From: an uncultured Collinsella sp. | GTDB lineage: Bacteria; Actinomycetota; Coriobacteriia; Coriobacteriales; Coriobacteriaceae | Direction: 5' to 3' | Assembly (NCBI GenBank): GCA_902490325.1 | Contig: CABUDJ010000002.1 | Coordinates: 1-58,539, forward strand | DNA: 58,539 bases | Shown here: one piece after another, positions 10,296-19,154 of the stretch | Layout of the letters: each line of letters starts with the position of its first letter | Position numbering within the stretch: position 1 is the stretch's first letter | The notes under the pieces: model-generated | Databases searched by the model: none | The model's input: only the letters and a program-made list of their open reading frames with translations | Told to the model about the DNA's origin: nothing | Made by a program: the position numbers and the translations under genes

Positions 10296-11528
10296 CTAAG
10301 CTAGATCCCAAAACAGCTCGAACAGAACATTTCCATCGAGCCAGCCCAGGTGTGTCGGTGCTAAACGAGCTCGAACATGGCCCGCGACGACATCTGCCGA
10401 AGTGAAGGGTCCCTCATGGACCCCGAGCGTCTCGGGCACCCAAGTGGCAAGACCTAATTCGAGCGCGCGATCGCAAGCGGCTGTCAGCCCATCGGCCGGG
10501 ATGACACGAGCCGCGCGAACCAACAGGTCGGACGCGACACCGCACGTCATGCGACAAGCAAGCATCAGGTCTTCGGCCGCAGCCTCGCGCTGCGAGAGAT
10601 ATTCGGCCTCGAACGCCGTCGCGTCATCGTCACGTTGCACCAGACGCACGCGGTACGCATCGCCTCGAGAAGATACACCGGGGAACAAACCTGCAAGACG
10701 GTCGAAATCCTCGGCGTCGAGCATGCCCGCGGCAGAACGACCCAGGCCCAGGTAGCCCCGTCCGGTCCAGTAGGCAATGTTATGGGCGCACTCATGGCCG
10801 TCGAGCGCGTAACTCGCCACCTCATACGGGTGATAGCCGGCGGCACCCAGGAGCTCGCGTGCCACGTCCATGCATGCGGCCTGAAAATCCTCATCAGGCT
10901 CGAGCGACTCGTCACGGCACGCCATGCGATAAAGGGGCGTCCCCTCCTCGAGCGTGAGCGGGTAGACCGACACATGATGCGGAGCCGCCGCCAGCACGCC
11001 AACGAGCGTGCTCCGCCAGCTTGCGGCCGTCTGCCCGGGAAGGCCGCACATCAGGTCGCACGACACATCGAGGCCAGCGTCCTTCACCGTCGCGATAGCC
11101 GCAAGTGCCCGATTAGCATCGTGAATGCGGCCAATAGCAGCCAGCTCGGTATTGTCGAGGGTTTGCACGCCCAGAGAGATGCGCGTGACACCCGCCTCGG
11201 CAAGCGCGGTGGCGAGCTCGGCGGTCAGGGACTCAGGATTGGCTTCGCAAGTAAATTCAACGGGTTTGCACCACATGGAGATACGCCGGGCAAGTTCCAC
11301 CAGGCGCTCCCCTGCCAGCGATGGCGTGCCGCCGCCAGTATAGACCGTGCGGACCTGCGCAAGCGCCCCGGCGTCGCCAAAGGAATCGAGGCGCGCATAC
11401 AACTGCTCAAAATAGGAATCGAGCGCGGCATCCAAATCACACGCAGCAAAGCTGCGCGAGTCAAAGTCGCAGTACTGGCACTTTTGAGCGCAAAACGGCA
11501 CGTGCACGTACAGCGCGGTAACGGCCAC
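10296..11528 (-). CDS. hemW: Heme chaperone / radical-SAM protein HemW
   Basis: HemW belongs to the coproporphyrinogen III oxidase-like radical-SAM family, but characterised members bind and deliver heme instead of oxidising coproporphyrinogen. The 410-residue product shows the CxxxCxxC cluster motif in PFCAQKCQYCDF (Cys13, 17, 20), the YTGGGTPS motif and a HemN C-terminal region. The start is GTG at 11528, 2 bp after dusB, implying tight coupling. Position downstream of lepA is conserved in Firmicutes. The CxxxCxxC plus Asp-Phe is typical of HemW, but HemN-type activity cannot be excluded. Confidence 0.92.
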   Translation of the reverse strand: MAVTALYVHVPFCAQKCQYCDFDSRSFAACDLDAALDSYFEQLYARLDSFGDAGALAQVRTVYTGGGTPSLAGERLVELARRISMWCKPVEFTCEANPESLTAELATALAEAGVTRISLGVQTLDNTELAAIGRIHDANRALAAIATVKDAGLDVSCDLMCGLPGQTAASWRSTLVGVLAAAPHHVSVYPLTLEEGTPLYRMACRDESLEPDEDFQAACMDVARELLGAAGYHPYEVASYALDGHECAHNIAYWTGRGYLGLGRSAAGMLDAEDFDRLAGLFPGVSSRGDAYRVRLVQRDDDATAFEAEYLSQREAAAEDLMLACRMTCGVASDLLVRAARVIPADGLTAACDRALELGLATWVPETLGVHEGPFTSADVVAGHVRARLAPTHLGWLDGNVLFELFWDLA

Positions 11529-11530
11529 CG

Positions 11531-12574
11531 TTAGGCCTCCAGCGGATGAGCAGGCACCGACTCGCCGGCGGCAATCGCGGCCTCGCAGGCCACCACATCG
11601 CGCTCGATATCATCGACCAGCGACATGAACTCCTCGTACGTAGAGCAACGCACCACCTGAGCGCGCCAGGCGGCGGCATGGGGCATGCCCTTTAAGTACC
11701 AGCTTGCGTACGTGCGAGCACGCGACATGAGCGGCAGAAGCTCGTGCGTCAACGTCAGGTGCTCGCGCAGAGCCTCCAGGCGCTCAACCGAGGAGCGAGA
11801 AGGAACCGGCGTGCCATCGAGTGCAAGGGCTCGGGCATCGCCGAACACCCACGGATTGCCGTAGATGCCGCGCGCGATAAACACCGCGCTGGCACCCGAG
11901 CCGTGCAGATGCTCAGCAGCGTCCTCGGCCGAGAACACATCGCCCGAACCAATCACGGGAATCTCGACAGCATCGGCAACCTCATCGACGACCGACCAAT
12001 CGGCCTGACCTGTGTAGAGCTGCGTGGCGCAACGACCATGCACGGCGACTGCGGCAGCCCCTGCACTCTCAAGCATCTGGGCAAATGTCGCGGCATTACG
12101 GTCCTCGGCATAAAAGCCCTTGCGAATCTTGACGGTCACGGGCACGTGCGCCGCGCCCACCGTGGCCTCGACGATCTTCTCCGCCAGGTCGGGCGTGCGC
12201 ATGAGTGCCGAACCCTCGCCCTTGGTGACAACCTTGCGAGCGGGGCATGCCATATTGATATCGATGAGCGACAGGCGATCGCCAACGCGCTCCTCGACGG
12301 CGGCGACGGCGCTCGCAAACTGCTCGGGCTTGGAGCCAAAGAGCTGCACGCAAATCTGCTGCTCCTCGTCGGCCGGCAGCACCAGGCGCCACGTTTTGTT
12401 GCTGGCATAGGCAAGGCCTGCCACGCTCACCATCTCGCTGTAGGCAAGGTTGGCACCGCGGCGGCGACACATGATGCGATAGGCGGGGTCGGTAACGCCC
12501 GCCATGGGAGCCATAAGGAACGGCTGCTCGGCATAGGCGCCCTGCAGCCGCTTGCTGTATTCAGAAAGCGCCAT
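11531..12574 (-). CDS. dusB: tRNA-dihydrouridine synthase
   Basis: Dus enzymes reduce specific uridines of tRNA to dihydrouridine using FMN and NADPH. The TIM-barrel product (347 residues) begins PFLMAPMAGVTDPAYR and has the INMACPARKV active-site motif with its catalytic cysteine, and FMN phosphate-binding motifs (GSGDVFS, ARGIYGNPW). The C-terminal helical RNA-binding domain is present. The subtype DusB is the usual Gram-positive one; I cannot prove the target position. The gene lies between lepA and hemW with gaps of a few bases, within the same operon. Confidence 0.92.
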   Translation of the reverse strand: MALSEYSKRLQGAYAEQPFLMAPMAGVTDPAYRIMCRRRGANLAYSEMVSVAGLAYASNKTWRLVLPADEEQQICVQLFGSKPEQFASAVAAVEERVGDRLSLIDINMACPARKVVTKGEGSALMRTPDLAEKIVEATVGAAHVPVTVKIRKGFYAEDRNAATFAQMLESAGAAAVAVHGRCATQLYTGQADWSVVDEVADAVEIPVIGSGDVFSAEDAAEHLHGSGASAVFIARGIYGNPWVFGDARALALDGTPVPSRSSVERLEALREHLTLTHELLPLMSRARTYASWYLKGMPHAAAWRAQVVRCSTYEEFMSLVDDIERDVVACEAAIAAGESVPAHPLEA

Positions 12575-12578
12575 GGAC

Positions 12579-14390
12579 CTACTCGTCCACCTTGAGGATC
12601 GCCATAAAGGCCTCCTGCGGAACCTCGACCGATCCGATGGCCTTCATACGCTTCTTGCCCTCTTTCTGCTTCTCGAGCAGCTTGCGCTTACGCGAGATAT
12701 CGCCGCCGTAGCACTTAGCAAGAACGTCCTTGCGACGCGCCTTGACGGTGGAACGGGCGATGATCTTGTTGCCGATAGCACCCTGGATGGGCACCTCGAA
12801 CAGCTGACGCGGGATAATCTCCTTGAGCTTGTCGCACAGGCCACGGGCCAGGCCATATGCCTTGTCCTTATGGACGATAAACGAAAGCGCGTCCACCTCG
12901 TCGCCCGAAAGCAAAATATCGAGCTTCACGAGCTCGGAGGAACGGTACTCGTTGAACTCGTAGTCGAGCGAGGCATAGCCCTTGGTGCGGCTCTTGAGCT
13001 GATCGAAGAAGTCCAAGATGAGCTCGGCGAGCGGCATATCGAAGCGCATCTCGACCGATTTGCTCGTCAGGTGGATCATATCGGTTGTGACGCCGCGGTG
13101 CTCAATGGCGAGCTGCATGACGGCACCCGTGTACTCAGGCGGGCAGATGATCTTTGCCTTGAGGTAGGGTTCCTCGATACGATCGATGCGTGTGGCCTCG
13201 GGAAGGTCCTGCGGACTGCGGACATCGATCATTTCGCCGTCGGTCTTGTAGACGTGATAGTCGACCGAGGGACTCGTGGCAATGAGGTCCAGGTTGAACT
13301 CGCGCTCCAGGCGTTCCTTGACGACTTCCATGTGCAGCAGGCCCAGGAAGCCCACGCGGAAGCCAAAGCCGAGCGCCACCGAGGTCTCGGGCTCCCACAC
13401 CAACGACGGGTCGTTAACGTGCAGTTTATCGAGCGCGTCACGCAGGTTCTCATAGTCCTTGTTGTCGATCGGGAACAGGCCCGTGTAGACCATGGGCTTG
13501 GCCTCGCGGTAGCCCGGAAGCGGCTCGGGGCAGGGGTTCGAGGCCCACGTGAGGGTATCGCCCACGCGCACGGCCTCGGGGTCCTTCAGGCCCGTGACCA
13601 CGTAGCCAACCTCGCCAACGGTCAGCGCGTCGACCGGCGTCTCGGCGGGACGCTTGACACCCACGCCATCGACCAAAAAATCGCCCTTGGCCTGCATCAT
13701 GCGCAGGGTATCGCCCTTTTTAATCGAGCCGTCAAAAACGCGAACGGTGGCGACGACGCCGCGGTATTCATCAAAATACGAGTCAAGGATGAGCGCCTTG
13801 AGCGGCGCGTTCGCATCGCCCTTGGGCGGAGAGATCAAAAAGACAATGGACTCCAGCAGATCATGGATGCCCTCGCCGGTCTTGCCCGAGACGCACACGG
13901 CATCATCGGCAGGGATCGCCAGGTCATCCTCGATCTCGATCTTAACCTCATCGGGATGGGCTGAGGGCAGGTCGATCTTGTTGATGGCCGGCACAATGTC
14001 CAGATTGGCGTTCATGGCGAGCGTCGCGTTGGAGACGGTCTGCGCCTCGACGCCCTGCGTAGCGTCGACAACGAGTACCGCGCCCTCACAGGCTGCCAGC
14101 GAGCGCGAGACCTCATAGGTAAAGTCCACGTGGCCCGGCGTATCGATCAGATTGAACTGATACGTCTCACCATCGTCGGCGTCATAGGAAACGCGGACGG
14201 CATTGGACTTGATCGTAATGCCGCGCTCGCGCTCGATATCCATGGTGTCAAGCAGCTGCGACTCCATGTCGCGTTCGTCGACGGTATGGGTGAGCTCGAG
14301 GATGCGGTCACTGATCGTGGACTTGCCATGGTCGATGTGCGCAACGATCGAGAAGTTGCGGATGTGGGAAATGTCAATTGAAGTATTCAT
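12579..14390 (-). CDS. lepA: Elongation factor 4 (LepA)
   Basis: LepA is a translational GTPase that acts in 30S biogenesis and back-translocation. The 603-residue product has the G domain (AHIDHGKSTISDRI, DTPGHVDFTYEV, NKIDLPSA), EF-G-like domains and the LepA-specific C-terminal domain ending in a basic RKRKLLEKQKEGKKRMK segment. I chose ATG at 14390 (start MNTSIDISHIRNFSI). It is the first gene after the rpsT terminator, and dusB follows 4 bp after its stop. Confidence 0.97.
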   Translation of the reverse strand: MNTSIDISHIRNFSIVAHIDHGKSTISDRILELTHTVDERDMESQLLDTMDIERERGITIKSNAVRVSYDADDGETYQFNLIDTPGHVDFTYEVSRSLAACEGAVLVVDATQGVEAQTVSNATLAMNANLDIVPAINKIDLPSAHPDEVKIEIEDDLAIPADDAVCVSGKTGEGIHDLLESIVFLISPPKGDANAPLKALILDSYFDEYRGVVATVRVFDGSIKKGDTLRMMQAKGDFLVDGVGVKRPAETPVDALTVGEVGYVVTGLKDPEAVRVGDTLTWASNPCPEPLPGYREAKPMVYTGLFPIDNKDYENLRDALDKLHVNDPSLVWEPETSVALGFGFRVGFLGLLHMEVVKERLEREFNLDLIATSPSVDYHVYKTDGEMIDVRSPQDLPEATRIDRIEEPYLKAKIICPPEYTGAVMQLAIEHRGVTTDMIHLTSKSVEMRFDMPLAELILDFFDQLKSRTKGYASLDYEFNEYRSSELVKLDILLSGDEVDALSFIVHKDKAYGLARGLCDKLKEIIPRQLFEVPIQGAIGNKIIARSTVKARRKDVLAKCYGGDISRKRKLLEKQKEGKKRMKAIGSVEVPQEAFMAILKVDE

Positions 14391-14415
14391 GCGGACTATC
14401 TTACCCGAGCGGTAC

Positions 14416-14450
14416 AAAAAATGGAGCCTGTTCCATAAAACAGGCTCCAT
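14416..14450 (-). terminator. Intrinsic terminator after rpsT
   Basis: A perfect 12-bp stem (14421-14432 with 14439-14450) with a 6-nt loop is followed on the minus strand by six T. It lies 36 bp past the rpsT stop and just upstream of lepA. Confidence 0.88.
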
Positions 14451-14486
14451 TTATGCGCGTAATCTGTGTGGTGTGAAATTTACAAC

Positions 14487-14753
14487 TTAGGCGTTGATGC
14501 TGTTCACGAGCTTGGCAAGACCGGACTTGCGGTTGGAAGCCTGGTTCTTGTGGATAACATGCTTGGCGGCAGCCATGTCGAGACGCTTGGTGACGGTCTT
14601 GAGGGCAGCCTGGGCCTTCTCGGCGTCGCCCTCGGCGACGGCGGACTGGACGTGCTTGGTCAGCGTCTTGAGCTCGGACTTGACAGCCTTGTTACGCATG
14701 CGAGCTGCCTCATTGGTGCGGATACGCTTCTTCTGAGACTTGATGTTTGCCAC
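14487..14753 (-). CDS. rpsT: 30S ribosomal protein S20
   Basis: S20 binds the 5' domain and helix 44 of 16S rRNA. The product has 88 residues, is helical and very basic, with the family start ANIKSQKKRIRTNEAARMRN and end NRKSGLAKLVNSINA. The start is GTG at 14753, preceded by GAAAGGAAC; upstream in-frame codons have no S20 similarity. The gene lies between holA and lepA, as in Bacillus, with its own extended -10 promoter and a leader hairpin (around 14790-14815). Confidence 0.97.
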   Translation of the reverse strand: MANIKSQKKRIRTNEAARMRNKAVKSELKTLTKHVQSAVAEGDAEKAQAALKTVTKRLDMAAAKHVIHKNQASNRKSGLAKLVNSINA

Positions 14754-14828
14754 TTCTGGAGTTCCTTTCGAGTTCCTTGCAAAAAATGTATGACACCTCT
14801 GAGACACGGTGAGGTCATGCAAGCGCCT

Positions 14829-14837
14829 ACTATAGCA
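14829..14837 (-). promoter_or_regulatory. Extended -10 promoter of rpsT
   Basis: On the minus strand TGCTATAGT is found about 75 bp before the rpsT start, an extended -10 (TGn plus TATAGT). No good -35 is visible at 17 bp; a TTGACA lies too far upstream. The same TGCTA core recurs before rpmB, rpsB, adhE and mihF. Confidence 0.5.
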
Positions 14838-14886
14838 CGCTCCCTCTCAAAGGGATAGAACGAATTTGTCAAATAGGCAGGTATCA

Positions 14887-15849
14887 TCACGATTTTCTCA
14901 AGATGTTCGTAATCCAGAGCAAAAGCGCGGTCTCAGAATCTGCCGAACCCTTGAGCGCGAGCTCCACATCAACGGCACCCTCGAGCGCTGCGATGAGCTC
15001 TGCCATCGAAAAGCGACGTGCCCAGGTCAGGTGATTCTTGACCTGCCAGGACTGGAGCTTGAGCGTTGCGGCCAGCTCACGACCCTGTCCGCGCGCATCG
15101 AGCGCCTTGGCAACGATAAGCTCGCGAATGCGGCCGCACAGCAATGTGTAGGTCCACACGTAGCTCTTGGAGGGCAGTAGATTGAAAAGCTCGAGTGAGC
15201 GGCGCATGTCACGTGCCGAGACCGCATTGAGAAAGTCCCAGGGCTGGACTTCGGCCGTGCGCACGATCCAGCGTTCCACATCGGCAAGCTCAATCTGAGG
15301 CGCCTCAACCATTTGGGCAAGCTTAGCCAAGTCGTTATCGAGCATGCGAGTGTTTTCACCCGAACGCGAGACAAGTTCCTCGGCGGCCGCCGTCGAGATC
15401 GACTTGCCATGCTGCGTCGCCATCTGCTGCACGCGGCGCGGAAGCTCCCAGCGCTTGGTGCCGGAGCAATCGATCACGGCCTTCTTGTCAATCTTGGCGA
15501 TTGCCTTGTACAGGCGCGTGTTCTTGGCAAGCGAATCGGCGATTATGAGGCAAACCGTTGTGGGGCTGGGACTCGCCAGATACTCGACGAGCGGCTCCGA
15601 GACCGCCTTGGCGAGCTTTGAGCAGCCATCAAGGATTACCAGGCGAAACTCGCTGCCCATCGGAAAGGTGTTAAGCGATCCGATAATCGACTCGATATCG
15701 GGGTCCTTGGTCATGTCGCGCTCGTCGAGGTTGAACTCGACCATACCCGACTTTTCCAGACGCGCTTTCATACGCGAGACGGCGTGATCGCGCTTGACTC
15801 CGTCGGTACCAACGATCAGATATGCCGGCAGCAGACCGGTTTCGGACAT
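14887..15849 (-). CDS. holA: DNA polymerase III subunit delta
   Basis: The delta subunit opens the beta sliding clamp in the clamp loader. The 320-residue product starts PAYLIVGTDGVKRDHAVSRM (AAA+-like domain I, without a functional P-loop, as usual for delta), with FRLVILDGCSKL and an SRSGENTRMLDNDLAKL segment in domain III. ATG at 15849 follows GGGAGGGGAG. It lies between comEC and rpsT, as B. subtilis yqeN does. Sequence similarity in this family is low; context adds confidence. Confidence 0.92.
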   Translation of the reverse strand: MSETGLLPAYLIVGTDGVKRDHAVSRMKARLEKSGMVEFNLDERDMTKDPDIESIIGSLNTFPMGSEFRLVILDGCSKLAKAVSEPLVEYLASPSPTTVCLIIADSLAKNTRLYKAIAKIDKKAVIDCSGTKRWELPRRVQQMATQHGKSISTAAAEELVSRSGENTRMLDNDLAKLAQMVEAPQIELADVERWIVRTAEVQPWDFLNAVSARDMRRSLELFNLLPSKSYVWTYTLLCGRIRELIVAKALDARGQGRELAATLKLQSWQVKNHLTWARRFSMAELIAALEGAVDVELALKGSADSETALLLWITNILRKS

Positions 15850-15927
15850 TGCGCTCCCCTCCCGCAGGCCTTCGTATTCGCTCCGTGCCATTCTAGCCCA
15901 GGGGCCCACCACACGCCAACGACGTCG

Positions 15928-18231
15928 TCACGGTCGCTGGCATCGCATCGCAAAGCCATTCGCAGTCGGCGTGACGGTAATGTCGCCGTGTTCGATAGTG
16001 CACGCGAACACGCCGCCCGCTTCCTTAACGGCATCGATGCAGGCGTCGGACGGATGGCCGTATCGATTCCCCTCGCCCGCGCTCGCGAGGGAAAGCTCGG
16101 GCTTCAGGACGTCCAGCAACTCACCATCGACTGAAACCTTAGAGCCGTGATGCCCAAGTTTAAGGACATCGATATCCCCCACCTCCTGCACGAATTCCCG
16201 TTCTTGGTCGAGCTCGGCATCGCCGGTGAGGAGCATACGCAGGCCCTTGCCTTCCTGAATATAAGAGAGCAGCAGGACAAGCGAGTCCTCATTTCCCTCG
16301 CCATCCACGGACTCGAATGGCCACATCACGCGGGCGCAAAATGAGCCGATGTCGACTGTATCCCCACGGCGCACCTGCCGATACTCCACGCCAGGTCGGT
16401 TCAACACCTCGGCAGGAGCATCCTCCAGCGCATCAGCCGCCACGGCAATCGTTCCGACCGAAAACTGTTCGAGCACGGCAGGCAGACCACCCCAGTGGTC
16501 CTCATCCCAATGCGTCACAAAGACGGCATCGATATGGTGCACGTTATTGCGGACCAACGCCGCCACCACGCGCTCGTCGAGCCCGCAGTCGACGAGTGCT
16601 ACTGCGCCGCCCTGGCGGATAAGAATCGCATCGGCCTGGCCCACATCGAGCACCGTCACCGAAGGCGGAGCGAATCGATCCCAGTAGACGTACGGAATCG
16701 CAGCCAAGAGCACCAGGCATGCAAGCCCCACCGCCATAGGACGTGCACGGGGACGCGGCCACCGGACAAGCAGAACCGCCAGCAAACACGGCACTAGGTA
16801 AATCCACATGCTATCGGGCGGCACGCTCACGGATGCACCCGGCACGGCGGCAAACAGCCGCTCGAAGAACAGCGCGCAACGGGCGGCAATCATGGGCACA
16901 ACGAGCGCCCAAGTCCGCAACGGCGCCACGAGCGAAAAGGGAACCAGCACGATCGACACAGCAAGCAGTACGCTCACCACCGGACCGATGACCGCATTTG
17001 CCAACGGAGCAATGAGCGAGAACGTACCAAAGGCAGGAATGGTGATGGGGAGCGTCGCCAACTGCGAGCACAGTGTGACGGAGAGCATGCTGGCAATGCC
17101 CGACGGCACGCTCAGCTCACCCAAAGCGTAGGTAGCATACGGGCAAAAGCACAGGATGGCAAAGACGCTGGCACATGAAAGCTGAAAGCCCATCTCGAAC
17201 AGCACCGTCGGCCTCAGTAGCACAAAGATGGACATGGTTACGAAGAGTGCCGATGCGCCGTGCCGACGACGACCCGCTCCGTTTACGACAAGCGTCGCGA
17301 ACACCATGCAGCACGCGCGCACGGCCGAGGGAGACGCGCCCGTAAAGGCAGCGTAGCCCACAAGCGTTATCGCCAATATCACCCGCTGAAAACCACGTGA
17401 GCACCGAGTCTTTTGCAATACGCCCTCGATCACAAACCCCACGATAGCCAGATGGCTGCCCGAGACGGCGATAAGATGCGCCGTTCCCGTCACCGAAAAC
17501 CAGTCGCCCGCCGGCTGGGCGCGCAGCTCGGCCGAACGACCACAGACGACACCAGCTATGAGCGCACGTGCCGGGTCGGTCGCAGGCGCGATGGACGCAA
17601 GCAGCCAATTTCGCAGCCGAAGCAGCGGCCCCGGAGAGCCCTCATCGACCGACACAATCCGAACGGCTTTAACCTTGCGCACCTCGCCTCGGAGCACGCG
17701 CAATCGTCCATACGCATCGTTCTCAAAACGTGAAACGCGACCGATAACACGCACGTGCGCCCCGACCTTGAGCTCGCGGTCGCACGATAGGCGAACCGTT
17801 GCCAAGTTCTTACCGTCCGCGCGTACCTCGCAGGTATAGGAATACACGTCGTCGTTTATGGATGGATCACCCTGCACGACAAACTCGAGGCTGCTTGCCG
17901 CTCGACCGTCGAGCGCCTTCGAGGCGTTGAGCGCGCCCGCAGCCCACCACGCCGAGACGACCGCTCCCGCCACGAGACCGACGGACGCGGCATACAGCCA
18001 CCGCTTCCAAGGGGCAAGCCGCGCACAAGATTGAGCCAGCACAACGAATACCGCCGCCGCAACGGGAATGGCCCATAGCAGCCCGACCGCCGGCGCCTGC
18101 TCCCTCAGCAGCGCATCAGCGGCCACGTTGAGCACCAAGGCGCAGCTCATACACATGCCGGCACACAGGGCCATCGTCCACGGCATCAGGGGCCGCGGAG
18201 GCATCACATGTTCGCGCTCGGTCGCACTCAT
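15928..18231 (-). CDS. comEC: DNA internalization protein ComEC
   Basis: ComEC forms the channel that brings single-stranded DNA into the cytoplasm during transformation. The 767-residue product has N-terminal hydrophobic helices, an OB-like soluble segment, the Competence domain with many membrane helices (including AHLIAVSGSHLAIVGF), and a C-terminal metallo-beta-lactamase-like domain with THWDEDHWGG and LKLGHHGS. The start ATG at 18231 overlaps the comEA stop (ATGA). It is full length with no visible damage. Confidence 0.96.
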   Translation of the reverse strand: MSATEREHVMPPRPLMPWTMALCAGMCMSCALVLNVAADALLREQAPAVGLLWAIPVAAAVFVVLAQSCARLAPWKRWLYAASVGLVAGAVVSAWWAAGALNASKALDGRAASSLEFVVQGDPSINDDVYSYTCEVRADGKNLATVRLSCDRELKVGAHVRVIGRVSRFENDAYGRLRVLRGEVRKVKAVRIVSVDEGSPGPLLRLRNWLLASIAPATDPARALIAGVVCGRSAELRAQPAGDWFSVTGTAHLIAVSGSHLAIVGFVIEGVLQKTRCSRGFQRVILAITLVGYAAFTGASPSAVRACCMVFATLVVNGAGRRRHGASALFVTMSIFVLLRPTVLFEMGFQLSCASVFAILCFCPYATYALGELSVPSGIASMLSVTLCSQLATLPITIPAFGTFSLIAPLANAVIGPVVSVLLAVSIVLVPFSLVAPLRTWALVVPMIAARCALFFERLFAAVPGASVSVPPDSMWIYLVPCLLAVLLVRWPRPRARPMAVGLACLVLLAAIPYVYWDRFAPPSVTVLDVGQADAILIRQGGAVALVDCGLDERVVAALVRNNVHHIDAVFVTHWDEDHWGGLPAVLEQFSVGTIAVAADALEDAPAEVLNRPGVEYRQVRRGDTVDIGSFCARVMWPFESVDGEGNEDSLVLLLSYIQEGKGLRMLLTGDAELDQEREFVQEVGDIDVLKLGHHGSKVSVDGELLDVLKPELSLASAGEGNRYGHPSDACIDAVKEAGGVFACTIEHGDITVTPTANGFAMRCQRP

Positions 18232-18941
18232 ACGCAGATGCAATCTTTGATTTTGGCAAGCTTCTTCTCGCCGATTCCCGACACACGCATCAGATCGTCA
18301 ACCGAGGCAAAAGCACCGTTCTTTGTACGCTCATCGATAATCGACTGTGCCATGGAGGGACCGATGCCCGAGAGCGTCTGCAGCTCTGCCGCGCTTGCCG
18401 TATTGATGTTGACTAGGCCCGTTGCGCCACTCACGCCCAATGATGCGGAAGCCCCACCATCAACACCGGCTTCCGCAATGGACGCCTGCTGCTCCCCCAC
18501 CGTTGGAACGTGAATCTTCTGCCCATCGACGACCTTGGATGCCCGATTGAGCCCCGTAACGTCTGCCTCGGGCGCCAGCCCGCCGGCGGCATCTATCGCC
18601 TGAGCCACCCGCGCGCCGTCCTTGACGCGATATACACCGGGCGACACAACGGCACCATCAACATCGACATAAACCTCTGCCGCGGCAGACGCCTTAGACG
18701 AAGAGCCTTCGGATGTCTTTCCGCTCGAGGCATCGCCGGATCCCGGCTCCACTAACGAGCCCGAACCATCAGTGCGCTCAAACGACACGCCGCCAGTACC
18801 GCCGCCAAGGTTCGCCATCGCCAAGCCGCTCGCCATCGCAATGACGACCAGTATCGCCATCACCACTGCCTTGTGACCGAGCAGCTTGTCCGCCCAGCGG
18901 TCCATCTTTTTGACCCGTTCGTGTTGTTCGCGCTGCGCCAT
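18228..18941 (-). CDS. comEA: Competence protein ComEA, DNA receptor
   Basis: ComEA binds incoming double-stranded DNA at the outer face of the membrane. The 237-residue product has a short cytoplasmic N-terminus, one membrane anchor (about residues 24-43), a Ser/Gly-rich linker, a SLBB domain (YVDVDGAVVSPGVYRV) and C-terminal paired helix-hairpin-helix motifs (VNINTASAAELQTLSGIG, RVSGIGEKKLAKI). ATG at 18941 follows GGGAGG. It overlaps comEC by 4 bp. Confidence 0.95.
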   Translation of the reverse strand: MAQREQHERVKKMDRWADKLLGHKAVVMAILVVIAMASGLAMANLGGGTGGVSFERTDGSGSLVEPGSGDASSGKTSEGSSSKASAAAEVYVDVDGAVVSPGVYRVKDGARVAQAIDAAGGLAPEADVTGLNRASKVVDGQKIHVPTVGEQQASIAEAGVDGGASASLGVSGATGLVNINTASAAELQTLSGIGPSMAQSIIDERTKNGAFASVDDLMRVSGIGEKKLAKIKDCICV

Positions 18942-19111
18942 AGCAAAACCTCCCAACACCATCGTGTCAGGAAAAAAGCCCTGCAACAGCCACGCTCCAA
19001 AACCGGTTTTAGCGGTCAAACCAAATACCGACCAAAACCTTGCACAAATCTGTCCATTTATTCAGGCACACGTCAGCAAATGAACACTTAGCCGCAAAAA
19101 GCCCAGATAGC

Positions 19112-19144
19112 AAAAGACCGACGATGCAGGCGCATCGTCGGTCT
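19112..19144 (-). terminator. Intrinsic terminator after thiI
   Basis: A perfect 13-bp stem (19115-19127 with 19132-19144) with a 4-nt loop sits 10 bp past the thiI stop and is followed on the minus strand by a short T run. It closes the mihF-gmk-rpoZ-thiI unit. Confidence 0.85.
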
Positions 19145-19154
19145 ATGCACAAAT

